Below, in pieces: positions 1-10,502 of a stretch of 64,000 nucleotides of DNA (positions within the stretch are counted from its first letter, which is position 1; every line of letters starts with the position of its first letter). The position numbers were made by a program, and so were the translations under genes. Source of the stretch: Streptococcus oralis (GTDB lineage: Bacteria; Bacillota; Bacilli; Lactobacillales; Streptococcaceae). The notes beneath the pieces are model-generated. The model searched no databases, was not told where the DNA came from, and was given only the letters and a program-made list of their open reading frames with translations. Location: assembly GCF_003943415.1 (NCBI RefSeq), contig NZ_RJPK01000004.1, positions 1 to 64,000 of the forward strand. Reading direction: 5' to 3'.

Positions 1-752
1 TCCCACAATTTACTTTGTTTAAGACCAAACTCAGAATATGTAGAATGATAATCTACAATATAGTTTCCTGAATTAGCTACATCTCCTGTCTGTATAAACG
101 GATAGATTCCTCCAAATAATTCCGAAGCGTTACGTGGTCTATACTTAGAAACACCTCTACCAATCGTTCCAACTTTATCTAGTGTTTCAATCTCCCACCC
201 CATATCATTCAAAACAGGATCCCCAAACATCTCGTTAAATCGGGATTTGACGAGCTCGTTATATTTTTGAATTTGTGTTTCCTTTTTTGTAATTAATTTC
301 TGAATGTCAGATATTTTTTTTGAGATACTAATCTGTGTACGATAATTTGGTAAATTTATCTCAATTTTATCTAAAGAGGATTTTGTTAACTTCCCTCTAG
401 TTGAACCTGTGATATATGACGTTAAATCTAAATAATCAAGAGTAAGTTTGATATAGTTAATATCAACACCTGTTTTCATTTTAAGCACATGGGCATGATT
501 ATTAACCCAACACTTTTCATTCATCACATAAGTACATTCCTCATCTTTACCCCAATTGCCACCATCTTCAGCAATACAAAGGATCTCTTCATTTTCGTCA
601 AAAATATATTCATCTATATAATCAATAATATTATTTGCACCACAATACGGATATTTTTTTGAGAACGATTTTTCTGATCGTTGAAGATTGTTAAGAGGTT
701 TCCTACGATTATCTATATTAATTGTCACTTCCCCCAACTTCACTTTTTTCAT
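1..752 (-). CDS. hsdS: Type I restriction enzyme specificity subunit HsdS (partial, C-terminus off the window)
   Basis: The first 250 codons are visible and the reading frame runs off the left edge. HsdS chooses the DNA target of a type I restriction-modification complex through two target recognition domains (TRDs). TRD1 fills about residues 1-165. A helical spacer with KSRFNEMFGDP at about 180 follows, which is the usual conserved junction before TRD2, and TRD2 begins at about 195 (YRPRNASELFGG). Three ATGs overlap near the start. Only the ATG at 750-752 opens a long frame, and it sits 8 bases after a GGGAG ribosome site. The start lies 12 bases downstream of the hsdM stop, so the two are co-transcribed. 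Family assignment is firm; the recognised site cannot be read from sequence. Confidence 0.9.
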   Translation of the reverse strand, partial: MKKVKLGEVTINIDNRRKPLNNLQRSEKSFSKKYPYCGANNIIDYIDEYIFDENEEILCIAEDGGNWGKDEECTYVMNEKCWVNNHAHVLKMKTGVDINYIKLTLDYLDLTSYITGSTRGKLTKSSLDKIEINLPNYRTQISISKKISDIQKLITKKETQIQKYNELVKSRFNEMFGDPVLNDMGWEIETLDKVGTIGRGVSKYRPRNASELFGGIYPFIQTGDVANSGNYIVDYHSTYSEFGLKQSKLW

Positions 753-764
753 ACATGCATCTCC

Positions 765-2258
765 CTACTTGAGTAATTCTTCTAACTCTGCTAAGCCAGC
801 TTGAATTTCTTTTTCTAGTTCATTGATTTTCTTTAAGATGACTTCTGTTGGTTCATACTCAACTTTTTCATACTCTATTTCTTTGTATTTATTGATCGAT
901 AAATCATAATCATTATCCTTTATCTCATCGACTGGAACAAAGAAAGATTGGTCTGTTCTCTTACGTTCTGCTTCGTTTTCAAGTTGATGGAAACGTTGAA
1001 TAATATCTGGAATATCATTATCACTGATCGGTTGTCGTTTATCATCCAAACTTAAACCATCTGCTTTCATATCGTAAAACCAGACCTTATCCGTTCCACC
1101 ATTTCCAGTTTTTGTGAAGATGAGAATGGCGGTTGAAACTCCAGCATAAGGCTTGAAAACACCGCTAGGCATTGAGATTACAGCATCCAATTTATGATTC
1201 TCAACAATTTCTTGACGAATTCCTTTATGGGCTTTAGAGGAACCAAAGAGGACACCATCAGGTACAATAACTGCTGCACGCCCCCCTGGTTTCAAGGTAC
1301 GCAAGAAAAGAGCAAGGAAAAGCAATTCTGTTTTTTTGGTTTTTACAGTTGCAAGGAGATCATTTGAAGTTGAATCGTAGTCAAGTGACCCTTTAAATGG
1401 AGGATTTGCTAAAACTAGAGTGTACTTATCTGCTTCTTCATTATCTTGAGATAGTGAGTCAAGATAACTAATTTGTGGATTTTCCACCCCATGTAGCATC
1501 ATATTCATTGCACCAAGTCTCAGCATAGTTGTATCCGTATCATTTCCATGAAACATATTGTTATGAAAATGGTTGATATTATCTGGATTGGTTTCCCATT
1601 CATCTTTCTTACGCTTTAAGTAACAGCTAGCAGATACTAAGAAACCAGCAGACCCCATAGCAGGATCTGAGACAATATCCTTGATAGTTGGTTGCATCAA
1701 CTCAACCATCATATCGATGATGTGACGAGGCGTACGAAACTGTCCATTTTTACCTGCGGTTGACAATTTTGATAGCAGATATTCATAGATGTCTCCAATA
1801 TCATTAATTCCCTGTGTGTCATTATCAAAATCTATATCTGACCCTCTAGTTGGAAATTCGTCTAATATAGAAATCACCTTTTGGAGCGTAGCTGGTTTAT
1901 TAATTTGAAAGATGGCTTCACGCATATAACGTGAAAAAGCTGTATCGTCAGTATCACCCTTAAGATTCTTAATAAATGGAAAAATCTCCTGTGTCATTAA
2001 ACGATAAACTTCCTGAGCATCTCCTATATTTTTAAAAGTCGACCAACGGTATTCAGGTTTATCTTTTGGAAAAATTCCCTCATAAGAAATTCCTAGAAAC
2101 TCAGCATCGCTTTCGCGTCCAAGTTCAACACTATCCAAATCCTTCATAAACAGAAGATAAGTCAATTGTTCAATATTTGTTAGAGGATTTGCATTTCCTT
2201 CAGTCCACAGCATTTCCCACAGCTGATCTATTTTACTTTTTAATTCGCCTGTAATCAT
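765..2258 (-). CDS. hsdM: Type I restriction-modification DNA methyltransferase subunit HsdM
   Basis: N6-adenine DNA methyltransferase that works with HsdS to protect host sites and with HsdR to recognise unmodified DNA. The 497 residues are normal for HsdM. The SAM-binding motif DPAMGSAGF is at about 198-206, the catalytic NPPF at 285-288, and the family signature GQFRTPRHI at about 172-180, after an N-terminal helical domain. hsdS follows 12 bases downstream. The third subunit, HsdR, is not in the window and may lie beyond the left edge, so completeness of the system cannot be judged here. Confidence 0.95.
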   Translation of the reverse strand: MITGELKSKIDQLWEMLWTEGNANPLTNIEQLTYLLFMKDLDSVELGRESDAEFLGISYEGIFPKDKPEYRWSTFKNIGDAQEVYRLMTQEIFPFIKNLKGDTDDTAFSRYMREAIFQINKPATLQKVISILDEFPTRGSDIDFDNDTQGINDIGDIYEYLLSKLSTAGKNGQFRTPRHIIDMMVELMQPTIKDIVSDPAMGSAGFLVSASCYLKRKKDEWETNPDNINHFHNNMFHGNDTDTTMLRLGAMNMMLHGVENPQISYLDSLSQDNEEADKYTLVLANPPFKGSLDYDSTSNDLLATVKTKKTELLFLALFLRTLKPGGRAAVIVPDGVLFGSSKAHKGIRQEIVENHKLDAVISMPSGVFKPYAGVSTAILIFTKTGNGGTDKVWFYDMKADGLSLDDKRQPISDNDIPDIIQRFHQLENEAERKRTDQSFFVPVDEIKDNDYDLSINKYKEIEYEKVEYEPTEVILKKINELEKEIQAGLAELEELLK

Positions 2259-2364
2259 ACTAGTCTCTTTTCTTTGGTTTTTAAAGTTATGAATATCACT
2301 ATTTTAACAGATTTTCAATCAAGCTTCAATTATGTTTCTCGCTATAAACATTTCTTTCAAAAAT

Positions 2365-2398
2365 AAAAAAGCAAACACAATATGTGGTTCACTTTTTT
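2365..2398 (-). terminator. Rho-independent terminator after ribF
   Basis: On the minus strand an A-rich arm, AAGTGAACCACA, pairs with TGTGTTTGCTT (one bulged C and two G-U pairs) and runs into T6. It lies just past the ribF stop and separates ribF from hsdM. Confidence 0.65.
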
Positions 2399-2406
2399 AA
2401 ACATTT

Positions 2407-3333
2407 CTACTCTCCATCCTTCCAGTTCCGAGCAATCTCTTCGTCTTTCTGGAGTTGGTCTACCAGTTCCTCTACAGAGTCAAATTTGACCATATCACGG
2501 ACACGGTCCAGCCAGTAGACCATGACTGTCTCACCGTAAATATCATCTGAAAAGTCAAAAATATTGACTTCAAAACGTGGTTCTTCTCCATCAAAGGTGA
2601 CATTTTTCCCCACACTTGCCATGCCACGATATCTCTGACGTTGTACTTCTACATCGACTACATAGACACCATCTGCTGGCATGTAAGTTCGATCTCTTAG
2701 AACCAGATTGGCTGTTGGATAACCGATAGTACGCCCACGAGCATTTCCATGAACGACCATCCCACGAGATGGGAGCGGAGTGCCGAGCAGATGCTTGACT
2801 TCCCTGACATCTCCATCAAGAATAGCCTGACGAATCCGTGTGGAACTAATCTTGCCCTTTTCATCCTCAACTGGAGGAACAATGATGATCTCTCCATCAA
2901 AATAGTCCTTCAGGTCATCCGCAGTTTTCTTATCTGAACCAAACGTATAGTCAAATCCTGCTACAATGATAGCTGGTTTTAAAGCCTTGATGTAGGTATC
3001 AAAGAACTCTTGACCCGTTAAACTAGCAAATTTGCTACTAAAGTCAAGTAAGAAAAGAGCCTCTACTCCGTGCCACTTCATCTTGTGCTCCCGTTCTTCG
3101 TGATTGACAATATGGAGCATGAGCTCAGGTTGGTAAGGTTGTAAGGCAAGTTTTGGCGACTCTGTAAAGGTCATCACGACAACTGGCAGATAATCCTTCA
3201 TAGAAGCCTTACTGGCTACTTCAAAAAGTTTCTGGTGCCCCTTGTGGATGCCATCAAAATAACCTAGTACAAGGACTGTTTTCCCTGGTACTGCAATATC
3301 TTTTTCGTTCTTAATAGGTACTGTTGTAATCAT
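2407..3333 (-). CDS. ribF: Bifunctional riboflavin kinase / FAD synthetase
   Basis: Cytoplasmic enzyme that phosphorylates riboflavin to FMN and adenylylates FMN to FAD. The N-terminal nucleotidyltransferase domain has the GYFDGIHKGHQ motif at about 24-34 and SSTRIRQA near 163. The C-terminal flavokinase domain has GNARGRTIGYPTANL near 196. The 308 residues are full length. It stands alone between two terminators. No FMN riboswitch is visible upstream, so expression is probably constitutive. Confidence 0.95.
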   Translation of the reverse strand: MITTVPIKNEKDIAVPGKTVLVLGYFDGIHKGHQKLFEVASKASMKDYLPVVVMTFTESPKLALQPYQPELMLHIVNHEEREHKMKWHGVEALFLLDFSSKFASLTGQEFFDTYIKALKPAIIVAGFDYTFGSDKKTADDLKDYFDGEIIIVPPVEDEKGKISSTRIRQAILDGDVREVKHLLGTPLPSRGMVVHGNARGRTIGYPTANLVLRDRTYMPADGVYVVDVEVQRQRYRGMASVGKNVTFDGEEPRFEVNIFDFSDDIYGETVMVYWLDRVRDMVKFDSVEELVDQLQKDEEIARNWKDGE

Positions 3334-3438
3334 GAAACTATTATATCATAGAGAAAGTCTTTTCGCTAAGAGGAAATCCCAAATGTCTTTTTTTGCCCCT
3401 GAACTGACCGTAAGAGAAAATTTAGCACTTTAGTTTTA

Positions 3439-3466
3439 AAAAATAGCACCTCCTAAGAGATGCTAT
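3439..3466 (-). terminator. Terminator of the rnc-smc operon
   Basis: Ten-base stem ATAGCATCTC / GAGGTGCTAT with loop TTAG, followed by six Ts on the minus strand, 10 bases past the smc stop. Confidence 0.9.
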
Positions 3467-3476
3467 CATTTGGTAA

Positions 3477-6400
3477 CTAGTCTATTGGTTCTTCTAAATC
3501 TTTTAATTTAACCGAAACAATCTTAGAAACACCTGATTCTTGCATGGTAACTCCATAGATAGAGTCCGCTGCTGCCATCGTCCCCTTACGGTGGGTTACG
3601 ACGATAAACTGGCTGTCCTTGTCAAAGCGGTTGAGGTAATCCCCAAAACGTTTGACATTGGCTTCGTCCAGCGCCGCCTCTACCTCGTCCAAGATAACAA
3701 AAGGAATGGTCTTAACACGGATAATGGAGAAGAGCAGAGCCAGAGCAGATAGGGCTTTTTCACCACCACTCATGAGGTTGAGAGATTGGATTTTCTTACC
3801 TGGTGGTTGGACAGAAATCTCCACACCAGCTGTTAAAAGATCGCCCTCAGTCAATATCAAGTCTGCCTGACCGCCGCCAAACATCTGTCTAAAGGTCACT
3901 TTAAAGGACTCACGAATAGCCTCAAAGGTTGATTTAAAGCGTTCCTTAACCTCATCATTCATCTCTGTAATGGTCTCAAGAAGCAAGTTTTTCGCAGACA
4001 AAATATCATCACGCTGGCTATTGAGGAAATCCAGACGGTTGTGAACTTCTTCGTACTGGTCAATAGCTTCCAAGTTAACAGGACCCAGTGAGCGAATAGC
4101 CTTCTCTAAATCCTTAACCTCTTGCTCCGCCAGAGTGAGATTTTCCAGTTCATGAGCCTTTTCTAGAGCCTCTGTGTAGCTAATCTGGTACTGGTCAGTT
4201 AATTGAACTTGTAGATAGCGCAAACGTTCGCTGACCTTTTCTTTCTTAGCTTCAGCACGTGTTTGCTTGCGAATCAACTCCTCATTCTGCTGACGAGCCT
4301 GATCCAAATGACTGGCAATATCATCCAGCTGACCCTCGATATCATCCAATTCAAACTGCTTGCGAATCAGACCTTGTTGGAGATTTGTTTTCTGAGTTTT
4401 GGCCTCTTCCTCTTGCTGACTTAGCAAATCCGTATCAACTTTTTCAAGATTATCAACTTTTTCTTGGAGGAGACGCTGGATCTCCTCTTGCTCGATATCC
4501 AGATTATCCAGTTCCTTGCCTAAGCGTTCAATATCAGTCACTTCGTACCGCTTTTGTCCTTGCAGTTCGGACTTAAGCAAGCGCGCTTGAGAAATCTGTT
4601 CCTGCAAGTTTTGATAACGTTCTTGAATGGCGTTTTTGTTAGACTTAATCTCTTCAATCTCAGCTTCCAGATTTTGCTTTTCACTGGCAATGGTAGCAAG
4701 ACGCTCTTGGCATTTTTCCTTGTCCGCTTGCCAATCTCCGAGAGAAAGACGATTTAATTCCTCTTCTTGAAGTTTCCAAAGAGTTTCTAACTCTTCCACT
4801 TGCTGGTTGGTTTGTTGATAAGCAAGGTACAAGCCTTGCTCCTGAATACGAGCTTGCTCACCCTGAGATTTGATGGATTCTAATCTTTCTGTCAATACCG
4901 CCATCTCATCTTGCAAGGTCTTCAAGCTTGCCTCTTCAGAACGCAGACTAGTTTCTTCTTCAGCAATTTCTTTTTGTAATTGCTCTAGTTCTAGCTTGAT
5001 GAAAATACTGTTATTTTGACGATTGGCACCACCCGCGTAGGAACCACCTGTGCGCAATTCGGTACCATCAAGTGTCACCATGCGAACCTGATAGCGAACT
5101 TGACGAGCAGCTGTACGCGCATGTTCCACGGTATCAAAGATAGCCGTTGTGGCTAGCAAGTTCTTGAAAATGGCTTCTAGTCTCTTATCAAACGACACCA
5201 ACTCATCTGCCATTCCCAGAAATCCTGGACTTGCAGCGATAGCATCTTGATTCTGACTAGAAATCGTACGAGCCTTGATAGTCGTCAACGGAAGGAAGGT
5301 CGCACGACCAGCTCTGTTACGTTTTAGGAAATCAATTGCCTTAGTTGCCGCGTTTTCATCTTCTACGATGATATGCTGACTGCTAGCTCCAAGCGCAATC
5401 TCCAAGGCAGTTTGATAATGCACATCAAAGGTCAAATGTTCACTGACTGCACCAATGATCCCACCAAGACGGTCTTTTTCTTGAAGAACACTCTTAACAC
5501 CCGCATAAAAATTACTATGATTTCTTAGAATGTTTTCTAAGCTTTGGGCTCTAGCCTGCTTGTTTTTAAGAGCGTCCAGACGGTCAAAGAGTTGGCTCTG
5601 CTGGGCTTGGTAAGAAGCTTTCTGCTCCTCTTGTTCCTTGGCACTAGCTTGGTAGTCTGCCAATAATTTCTGAACCTGCTCCTTGGCGGTTTCAAGCTCG
5701 TCTTTTTGCTGACTAGCCTTCTCTTTAGCTGTAGCCAGCTGTTCTTTCAATTTCTCAAGTTGATCTGCTTGTTTTTGAGATAGTTGACGGCTGTTTTCCA
5801 ACTCATTCTCAATGCGGGTCAGTTGGTTTGAGACATCCACTTCTTCTTGTAAAAGCGCCACAAAACGTTCACGCAGGAGTTCAATCATCTGGTCAGGATC
5901 ATCTGAAAATGCTAACAACTCTGCCTCTAGGCGATTGAGTTCCTTGTTGTTTTCAGCTAAACTTTCCTCTAACTGTTCCAGATTCCCTTCTTTTTCAGCC
6001 TTTTCCTTACTTAGAGCCTTTCTCTTATCTTCCAGAGTCGCCAAACGGGCTTGCGCTTCTTGTTGATTGAGGGCTACCTGCTCAGATTCAAGTTTGGATA
6101 GGGCTAGTTTTCGCTCTAAGTCACTGATCAAACTAGTCAAATCCATCAAGCTTCCTTGATCCTTGGCCATTTGAGCTTGGAGATCCTGGCGTTTCTTTTT
6201 AAGACTTTGATTTTCCTCTTCTAACTCTTCACGTTTTTGGTAATAACTAGTCAAGAGTTCCTGAACTTGCGTTAGCTCTTCTTCTGTCAGCTCTAGTTCA
6301 GCCTTGTTTTCCTTGATTTGGGCAACCAGTACATCCAAGTAAATCGCCTTGCGTTGACCATCCAAGTCAAGAAACTTGCGAGCATTCTCAGCTTGTTTTG

Positions 6401-7016
6401 CAAGGGGCTTGATTTGATTATCTAACTCGTAGATAATGTCTTCTAAGCGGTCGAGATTGTCTTGAGTTTGTTGTAGCTTACTCTCTGTTTCTTTTCTACG
6501 AGTTTTGTACTTTAAAACTCCTGCAGCTTCTTCAAAAATAGCTCGACGCTCTTCAGGCTTGGAGTTAAAAATTTCCTCAACCTTCCCTTGGGAAATGATG
6601 GAAAAGGAATCCCGTCCCAAACCAGTATCCAAGAAAAGGTCATGCACATCACGCAGACGGACTTTCTTACCATCAATTCGATACTCGCTATCCCCACTAC
6701 GATAGATATGCCGTTCTACCTTAATGACTTGCCCTGCATCCTTGATAAAGCCATCTTCATTATCCAAGGTCACGATAACAGAGGCATAATTGAGTGGTTT
6801 GCGACTTTCAGTTCCAGCAAAGATAACGTCGGGCATCTTGCCACCACGAAGGCTCTTAACACTAGACTCACCCAAGGCCCATCGCAGACTTTCTGTGATA
6901 TTTGACTTCCCAGAACCATTGGGCCCAACGACAGCTGTCACACCTTGGTCAAAGACGACCTTGGTCTTATCAGCAAAGGACTTGAATCCCTGGATCTCAA
7001 TTTCCTTTAAATACAT
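3477..7016 (-). CDS. smc: Chromosome segregation ATPase SMC
   Basis: SMC subunit of the SMC-ScpA-ScpB condensin that compacts and segregates the chromosome. The 1179 residues show the classic plan: N-terminal Walker [10 protein letters not shown] at about 32-40, a long coiled coil, a hinge around 500-660, a second coiled coil, and a C-terminal ATPase half with [14 protein letters not shown] and the Walker B-type [15 protein letters not shown]. The start overlaps the end of rnc by 10 bases, so translation is probably coupled. The overlap of rnc and smc is common in streptococci. Confidence 0.97.
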   Translation of the reverse strand: MYLKEIEIQGFKSFADKTKVVFDQGVTAVVGPNGSGKSNITESLRWALGESSVKSLRGGKMPDVIFAGTESRKPLNYASVIVTLDNEDGFIKDAGQVIKVERHIYRSGDSEYRIDGKKVRLRDVHDLFLDTGLGRDSFSIISQGKVEEIFNSKPEERRAIFEEAAGVLKYKTRRKETESKLQQTQDNLDRLEDIIYELDNQIKPLAKQAENARKFLDLDGQRKAIYLDVLVAQIKENKAELELTEEELTQVQELLTSYYQKREELEEENQSLKKKRQDLQAQMAKDQGSLMDLTSLISDLERKLALSKLESEQVALNQQEAQARLATLEDKRKALSKEKAEKEGNLEQLEESLAENNKELNRLEAELLAFSDDPDQMIELLRERFVALLQEEVDVSNQLTRIENELENSRQLSQKQADQLEKLKEQLATAKEKASQQKDELETAKEQVQKLLADYQASAKEQEEQKASYQAQQSQLFDRLDALKNKQARAQSLENILRNHSNFYAGVKSVLQEKDRLGGIIGAVSEHLTFDVHYQTALEIALGASSQHIIVEDENAATKAIDFLKRNRAGRATFLPLTTIKARTISSQNQDAIAASPGFLGMADELVSFDKRLEAIFKNLLATTAIFDTVEHARTAARQVRYQVRMVTLDGTELRTGGSYAGGANRQNNSIFIKLELEQLQKEIAEEETSLRSEEASLKTLQDEMAVLTERLESIKSQGEQARIQEQGLYLAYQQTNQQVEELETLWKLQEEELNRLSLGDWQADKEKCQERLATIASEKQNLEAEIEEIKSNKNAIQERYQNLQEQISQARLLKSELQGQKRYEVTDIERLGKELDNLDIEQEEIQRLLQEKVDNLEKVDTDLLSQQEEEAKTQKTNLQQGLIRKQFELDDIEGQLDDIASHLDQARQQNEELIRKQTRAEAKKEKVSERLRYLQVQLTDQYQISYTEALEKAHELENLTLAEQEVKDLEKAIRSLGPVNLEAIDQYEEVHNRLDFLNSQRDDILSAKNLLLETITEMNDEVKERFKSTFEAIRESFKVTFRQMFGGGQADLILTEGDLLTAGVEISVQPPGKKIQSLNLMSGGEKALSALALLFSIIRVKTIPFVILDEVEAALDEANVKRFGDYLNRFDKDSQFIVVTHRKGTMAAADSIYGVTMQESGVSKIVSVKLKDLEEPID

Positions 7017-7705
7017 GAATCCAGCCCTTTCTCCACTGCATTTTTCGCGGCTTCCTGCTCTGCTAATTTTTTAGAACGTCCTTGGCCTTTTCCGATACTC
7101 TTGCCTTCAACCAGAACTTCTACATCAAAAACCTTATCATGGGCAGGTCCCATCTCAGAAGTCACCTGGTAGCGAATATCCACATCTCCATTGACCTGGA
7201 GCAACTCTTGCAAGTGTGTCTTGTAATCCGTAATCATCTCAAAGTCACCTGCCTCAACCTTGGGAATCATGACCTGATAGATAAACTCTTTTACCCTAGC
7301 AACATCCTTGTCTAAAAGCAAAGCTCCCAGAAAGGCTTCAAAGGCATCACCAAGAATGGTGTCACGATTGCGACCACCAGACTTTTCTTCCCCTTTTCCT
7401 AGCTTGATAAACTGATCAAACTGGCAATCACGCGCAAAACCAGCCAAACTCTCCTCACGGACAATCATGGCACGGAGCTTGGACAAATCGCCCTCTGGTT
7501 TCTTAGGATATTTTTTATACAGATATTCTGAAATCAATAATTGCAGAACAGCGTCTCCTAAAAATTCCAAGCGCTCATTGTGTGAAATTTTTAAGAGGCG
7601 GTGCTCATTGGCATAACTCGTATGAGTAAAGGCCGTTTCCAGTAAGTTTTTGTCTGCAAATTCGATTGCAAAACGCTTCTTCAGTACAGTTTGTAATTCT
7701 TTCAT
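7007..7705 (-). CDS. rnc: Ribonuclease III
   Basis: Double-stranded-RNA endonuclease that processes rRNA precursors and structured mRNAs. The N-terminal catalytic domain has the signature [12 protein letters not shown] at about 43-54, and the DAFEAFLGA helix with metal-binding acidic residues is near 120. A C-terminal double-stranded RNA-binding domain covers about 158-228. The 232 residues are the normal length. It is first in an operon with smc, behind its own promoter. Confidence 0.96.
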   Translation of the reverse strand: MKELQTVLKKRFAIEFADKNLLETAFTHTSYANEHRLLKISHNERLEFLGDAVLQLLISEYLYKKYPKKPEGDLSKLRAMIVREESLAGFARDCQFDQFIKLGKGEEKSGGRNRDTILGDAFEAFLGALLLDKDVARVKEFIYQVMIPKVEAGDFEMITDYKTHLQELLQVNGDVDIRYQVTSEMGPAHDKVFDVEVLVEGKSIGKGQGRSKKLAEQEAAKNAVEKGLDSCI

Positions 7706-7738
7706 ACTGACCTCTTTCTAATAATTACGATCCTTTCT

Positions 7739-7767
7739 ATTATAACAAAAAAAGTCCTCTGAGTCAC
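7739..7767 (-). promoter_or_regulatory. SigA promoter of rnc-smc
   Basis: Minus-strand -35 GTGACT (7762-7767), 17-base spacer, -10 TATAAT (7739-7744) preceded by TGT (an extended -10). It lies about 35 bases upstream of the rnc start. Confidence 0.7.
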
Positions 7768-7840
7768 TTTAAAATGGGACTAGGGGAGAGTGGGATAGTT
7801 TTTGAAAAAAAAAATTTCCAATTTTGGAGGCAATATAAAG

Positions 7841-7867
7841 AAAAAAGCCTTATTTAAAGGCTTTTTT
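7841..7867 (-). terminator. Terminator after tRNA-Arg
   Basis: Perfect stem AAAAAAGCCT / AGGCTTTTTT around a 7-base loop, immediately downstream of the tRNA on the minus strand. The A- and T-rich arms would let it work in both directions. Confidence 0.85.
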
Positions 7868-7879
7868 AGGCTGTTTACA

Positions 7880-7951
7880 TCCACCCTGAGGGAATCGAAC
7901 CCCCATCTTAAGAACCGGAATCTTACGTGATATCCATTACACTAAGGGTGG
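7880..7951 (-). tRNA. tRNA-Arg (anticodon CCG, reads CGG)
   Basis: A 72-nt cloverleaf on the minus strand. The acceptor stem CCACCCT / AGGGTGG is followed by discriminator A. The anticodon stem TAAGA / TCTTA holds the loop TTCCGGT, giving anticodon CCG. The T arm is GGGGG-TTCGATT-CCCTC, and the D-arm stem pairs GTG with CAC. CCA is not encoded. It stands between rnc and guaC with its own terminator. Within the 313-base stretch between rnc and guaC I see only the rnc promoter, this tRNA and its terminator. Confidence 0.95.
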
Positions 7952-8018
7952 AAACTTGTTTTATTATAACAGAAATTTGCTCTAATAACAAGTTTTTTAT
8001 GGGTGGAGTATGCGTCTA

Positions 8019-9005
8019 TTAGTGGGAAGCATCCCCGTTCCAGATAGAGTTTTTCACGATAACATAATCAACGTGCTTGAGGTCAGCAACCTTGCGTCCT
8101 CCTGCGTAGGAAATGGCACTTTGCAAATCTTGCTCCATCTCAGTAAGGGTGTCTTGCAAATGCCCCTTGGCAGGAAGTAAGATACGTTTGCCTTCCACGT
8201 TTTTATAAGCACCCTTTTGATATTGTGAAGCGGAACCATAGTATTCTTTGAACTGTTCCCCATCGACTTCGATTGTCTTTCCTGGGCTTTCGATATGTCC
8301 TGCAAATAGGGAACCAATCATGACCATGCTAGCACCGAAACGGATAGACTTAGCAATATCACCATGAGTACGAATCCCACCATCAGCGATGATCGGCTTA
8401 CGCGCAGCCTTTGCACACCAGCGAAGAGCAGCCAACTGCCAACCGCCAGTACCAAAACCTGTTTTCACCTTGGTGATACAAACCTTACCAGGACCGATTC
8501 CAACCTTAGTAGCATCGGCACCAGCATTTTCCAATTCACGCACAGCTTCTGGTGTCCCTACATTCCCAGCAATGACAAAAGTGTCTGGTAATTCTTTCTT
8601 GATGTGCTGAATCATAGAAATCACGCTATCTGCATGACCATGAGCAATATCAATCGTGATATACTCAGGAGCATCAGTCTTGAGCTGGCTAACAAAGTCA
8701 TACTCGTAATCCTTAACACCGACAGAAATTGAAGCAATGAGCCCTTGATCATGCATGCGTTTGATAAAAGGAATGCGCCCCGCCTCGTCAAAACGGTGCA
8801 TAATGTAGAAATAACCACCTTTAGCAAGTTGCTCTGCTACGTTCTCATCCAAAATCGTCTGCATATTTGCAGGTACAACAGGTAGTTTGAAAGTGTGATT
8901 TCCAAGTGTGACACTTGTATCCGCTTCTGCACGGCTTTTAATGACACATTTATTAGGGATCAACTGAATATCTTCGTAATCAAAAATTGGAAATTCATTT
9001 AACAT
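8019..9005 (-). CDS. guaC: GMP reductase
   Basis: Converts GMP to IMP with NADPH, feeding guanine nucleotides back to the purine pool. The 328 residues match the short bacterial GuaC2 type without CBS domains. The IMPDH/GMPR active-site loop [11 protein letters not shown] with the catalytic Cys is near 170-180, followed by the phosphate-binding region [11 protein letters not shown] near 205. It is preceded by a very good promoter and a leader of about 70 bases with a small GNRA-type hairpin. Confidence 0.95.
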   Translation of the reverse strand: MLNEFPIFDYEDIQLIPNKCVIKSRAEADTSVTLGNHTFKLPVVPANMQTILDENVAEQLAKGGYFYIMHRFDEAGRIPFIKRMHDQGLIASISVGVKDYEYDFVSQLKTDAPEYITIDIAHGHADSVISMIQHIKKELPDTFVIAGNVGTPEAVRELENAGADATKVGIGPGKVCITKVKTGFGTGGWQLAALRWCAKAARKPIIADGGIRTHGDIAKSIRFGASMVMIGSLFAGHIESPGKTIEVDGEQFKEYYGSASQYQKGAYKNVEGKRILLPAKGHLQDTLTEMEQDLQSAISYAGGRKVADLKHVDYVIVKNSIWNGDASH

Positions 9006-9083
9006 ATCGATGTCTCGTTTCTTTTGTAATGACCTACCTATGCTTGCGCATCTCTACGCCTTTTTCCGACGTTTCCTTGATTT

Positions 9084-9112
9084 ATTATAAACTAAAGTAC
9101 AGTTTTTGTCAA
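9084..9112 (-). promoter_or_regulatory. SigA promoter of guaC
   Basis: Minus-strand -35 TTGACA (9107-9112) and -10 TATAAT (9084-9089), both perfect, with a 17-base spacer. Transcription would start about 70 bases before guaC. This shows guaC is not simply read through from mcrBC upstream. Confidence 0.9.
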
Positions 9113-9185
9113 ATATTTTTAATAATCAAATTACATCGTTCGGTTTTTACTTAAGGAATAGAGAAGTAAAGTGGAGAGAGTAGTT

Positions 9186-10502
9186 TCACTCCACTTCATT
9201 ATCAATATTCCTTTTAAAAATTTCTTCAGAATTTTCCATTATTTTACAAAACACACTGTAGGATAAAGCCTTCTGAGGAATTTGGATAGACCACTTTTTA
9301 AACAAGACTCCGTACCCCACTACTTTTCCTATCTCACTATTTACTGACTGCTCCATACTAGGAAAAATCAATCCAGCTTTCCAAGTTTTCCCAGCTTCTA
9401 AAATATAAGAATAGGAAATCAACTGAAACAAGTCCTCGCGATTGATCCCTTTTTCAGTAAACTCCAGTTTTTTATATTTTGCATCTAGAACAATCTTTCG
9501 TTCTCTGTCATAAAAATCTGGATATACTTTTCGTTTCCCACCAGAAAATATTAGGATGCCGCCTTTCTTTTCTTTATTTCGAGGATGGATGAAACCTTTT
9601 GGCAACAAGGTGTAAACATACTCTTCCCAAAGCCAGGCAACATCAAAGAGAATACCATGTACCTTTTGGGCTTGAGGTCCAAGACCATGCTTTTCTCTAC
9701 TCAGAATCATCAAGCAGAGTTCCTGTAATTTTCTATACTCTCTAAAATAGGCATGTCGGATGGGTTTGATTTTATTCATTCTAATAATCTTGGCACGATC
9801 AGCTAGTTTATAAGCTGGAGTTACGCGAATAATTTCTGTTATATTTTCACGATTCCTATCGAGCAGAACTCCAAAACCTTTCTGATTCTTTATGTACTCA
9901 ATCGTATGTCGAATCAACTGCATGAGTGGATTATCATAGGTAAACTCCCTAGTAGTATAGGCAATATTTCCCGTAAAAGGAAGATTTTTTTTCAGATGAT
10001 TTCCAACATCAACGACTCCCTTTATATGACTATCGTTATGGAAAAATCTCTGGTATTCCTTATAAAGACCTTTTCGGAGAGCAGCTTGCAGATACTTGGG
10101 AAAGAGGTAAACCAAAAGCTGATAGAGCTTATCTTCAGGAGATAGACCGACATCCAAACTAGTCAGGTTAATATTGAGAACCTTTTGTAAAAGATAATGC
10201 AAAAAATGGTCGTTACTTTCATCAGAAAAACGAGAGGAAATCGTTAATCTTTCCTGACCATATCCAAGAAAACCAATCACGTTCCCTGTCTTGATTTCCT
10301 GATTAACTGTTTCCAAAATCTTTTGGTCCTTATCCAAATCAGGAGTATGAGTCAAATCATTTGGAAAAATAAAGATATTATCCTCTCTAGAAAGGTTATC
10401 CAGTGTTCTATCAAGAAGAGCTTGACTTAGTTTGGGATATTCTGCAACAAAGTCTTCTTTAGCAATTCTATGCTGATTATCAGTTATCCGCATTATCATC
10501 AC
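9186..10502 (-). CDS. mcrC: McrC, nuclease subunit of the McrBC modification-dependent restriction system
   Basis: McrC supplies the nuclease to the McrB GTPase ring, and McrBC cuts DNA carrying modified cytosines. The 438 residues have an N-terminal region with GFLGYGQERLTISSRF near 80-95 and a C-terminal PD-(D/E)xK nuclease core: PDF near 318 and the catalytic VLDAKYK near 328-334. The start overlaps the end of mcrB by 23 bases. Several close ATGs there lack a clear ribosome site, so the exact start is uncertain and translation is probably coupled. It is likely part of a defence cluster with hsdMS. Confidence 0.9.
   Translation of the reverse strand: MMIMRITDNQHRIAKEDFVAEYPKLSQALLDRTLDNLSREDNIFIFPNDLTHTPDLDKDQKILETVNQEIKTGNVIGFLGYGQERLTISSRFSDESNDHFLHYLLQKVLNINLTSLDVGLSPEDKLYQLLVYLFPKYLQAALRKGLYKEYQRFFHNDSHIKGVVDVGNHLKKNLPFTGNIAYTTREFTYDNPLMQLIRHTIEYIKNQKGFGVLLDRNRENITEIIRVTPAYKLADRAKIIRMNKIKPIRHAYFREYRKLQELCLMILSREKHGLGPQAQKVHGILFDVAWLWEEYVYTLLPKGFIHPRNKEKKGGILIFSGGKRKVYPDFYDRERKIVLDAKYKKLEFTEKGINREDLFQLISYSYILEAGKTWKAGLIFPSMEQSVNSEIGKVVGYGVLFKKWSIQIPQKALSYSVFCKIMENSEEIFKRNIDNEVE

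Noticed and set aside
3540-7074. Many open frames on the strand opposite smc
   Set aside because: They are shadows of the long smc coding sequence, with no ribosome sites and no protein-like composition.
9168-9199. Terminator after mcrC
   Set aside because: An 8-base stem exists around the mcrC stop, but no T run follows, so it is not listed as a terminator.
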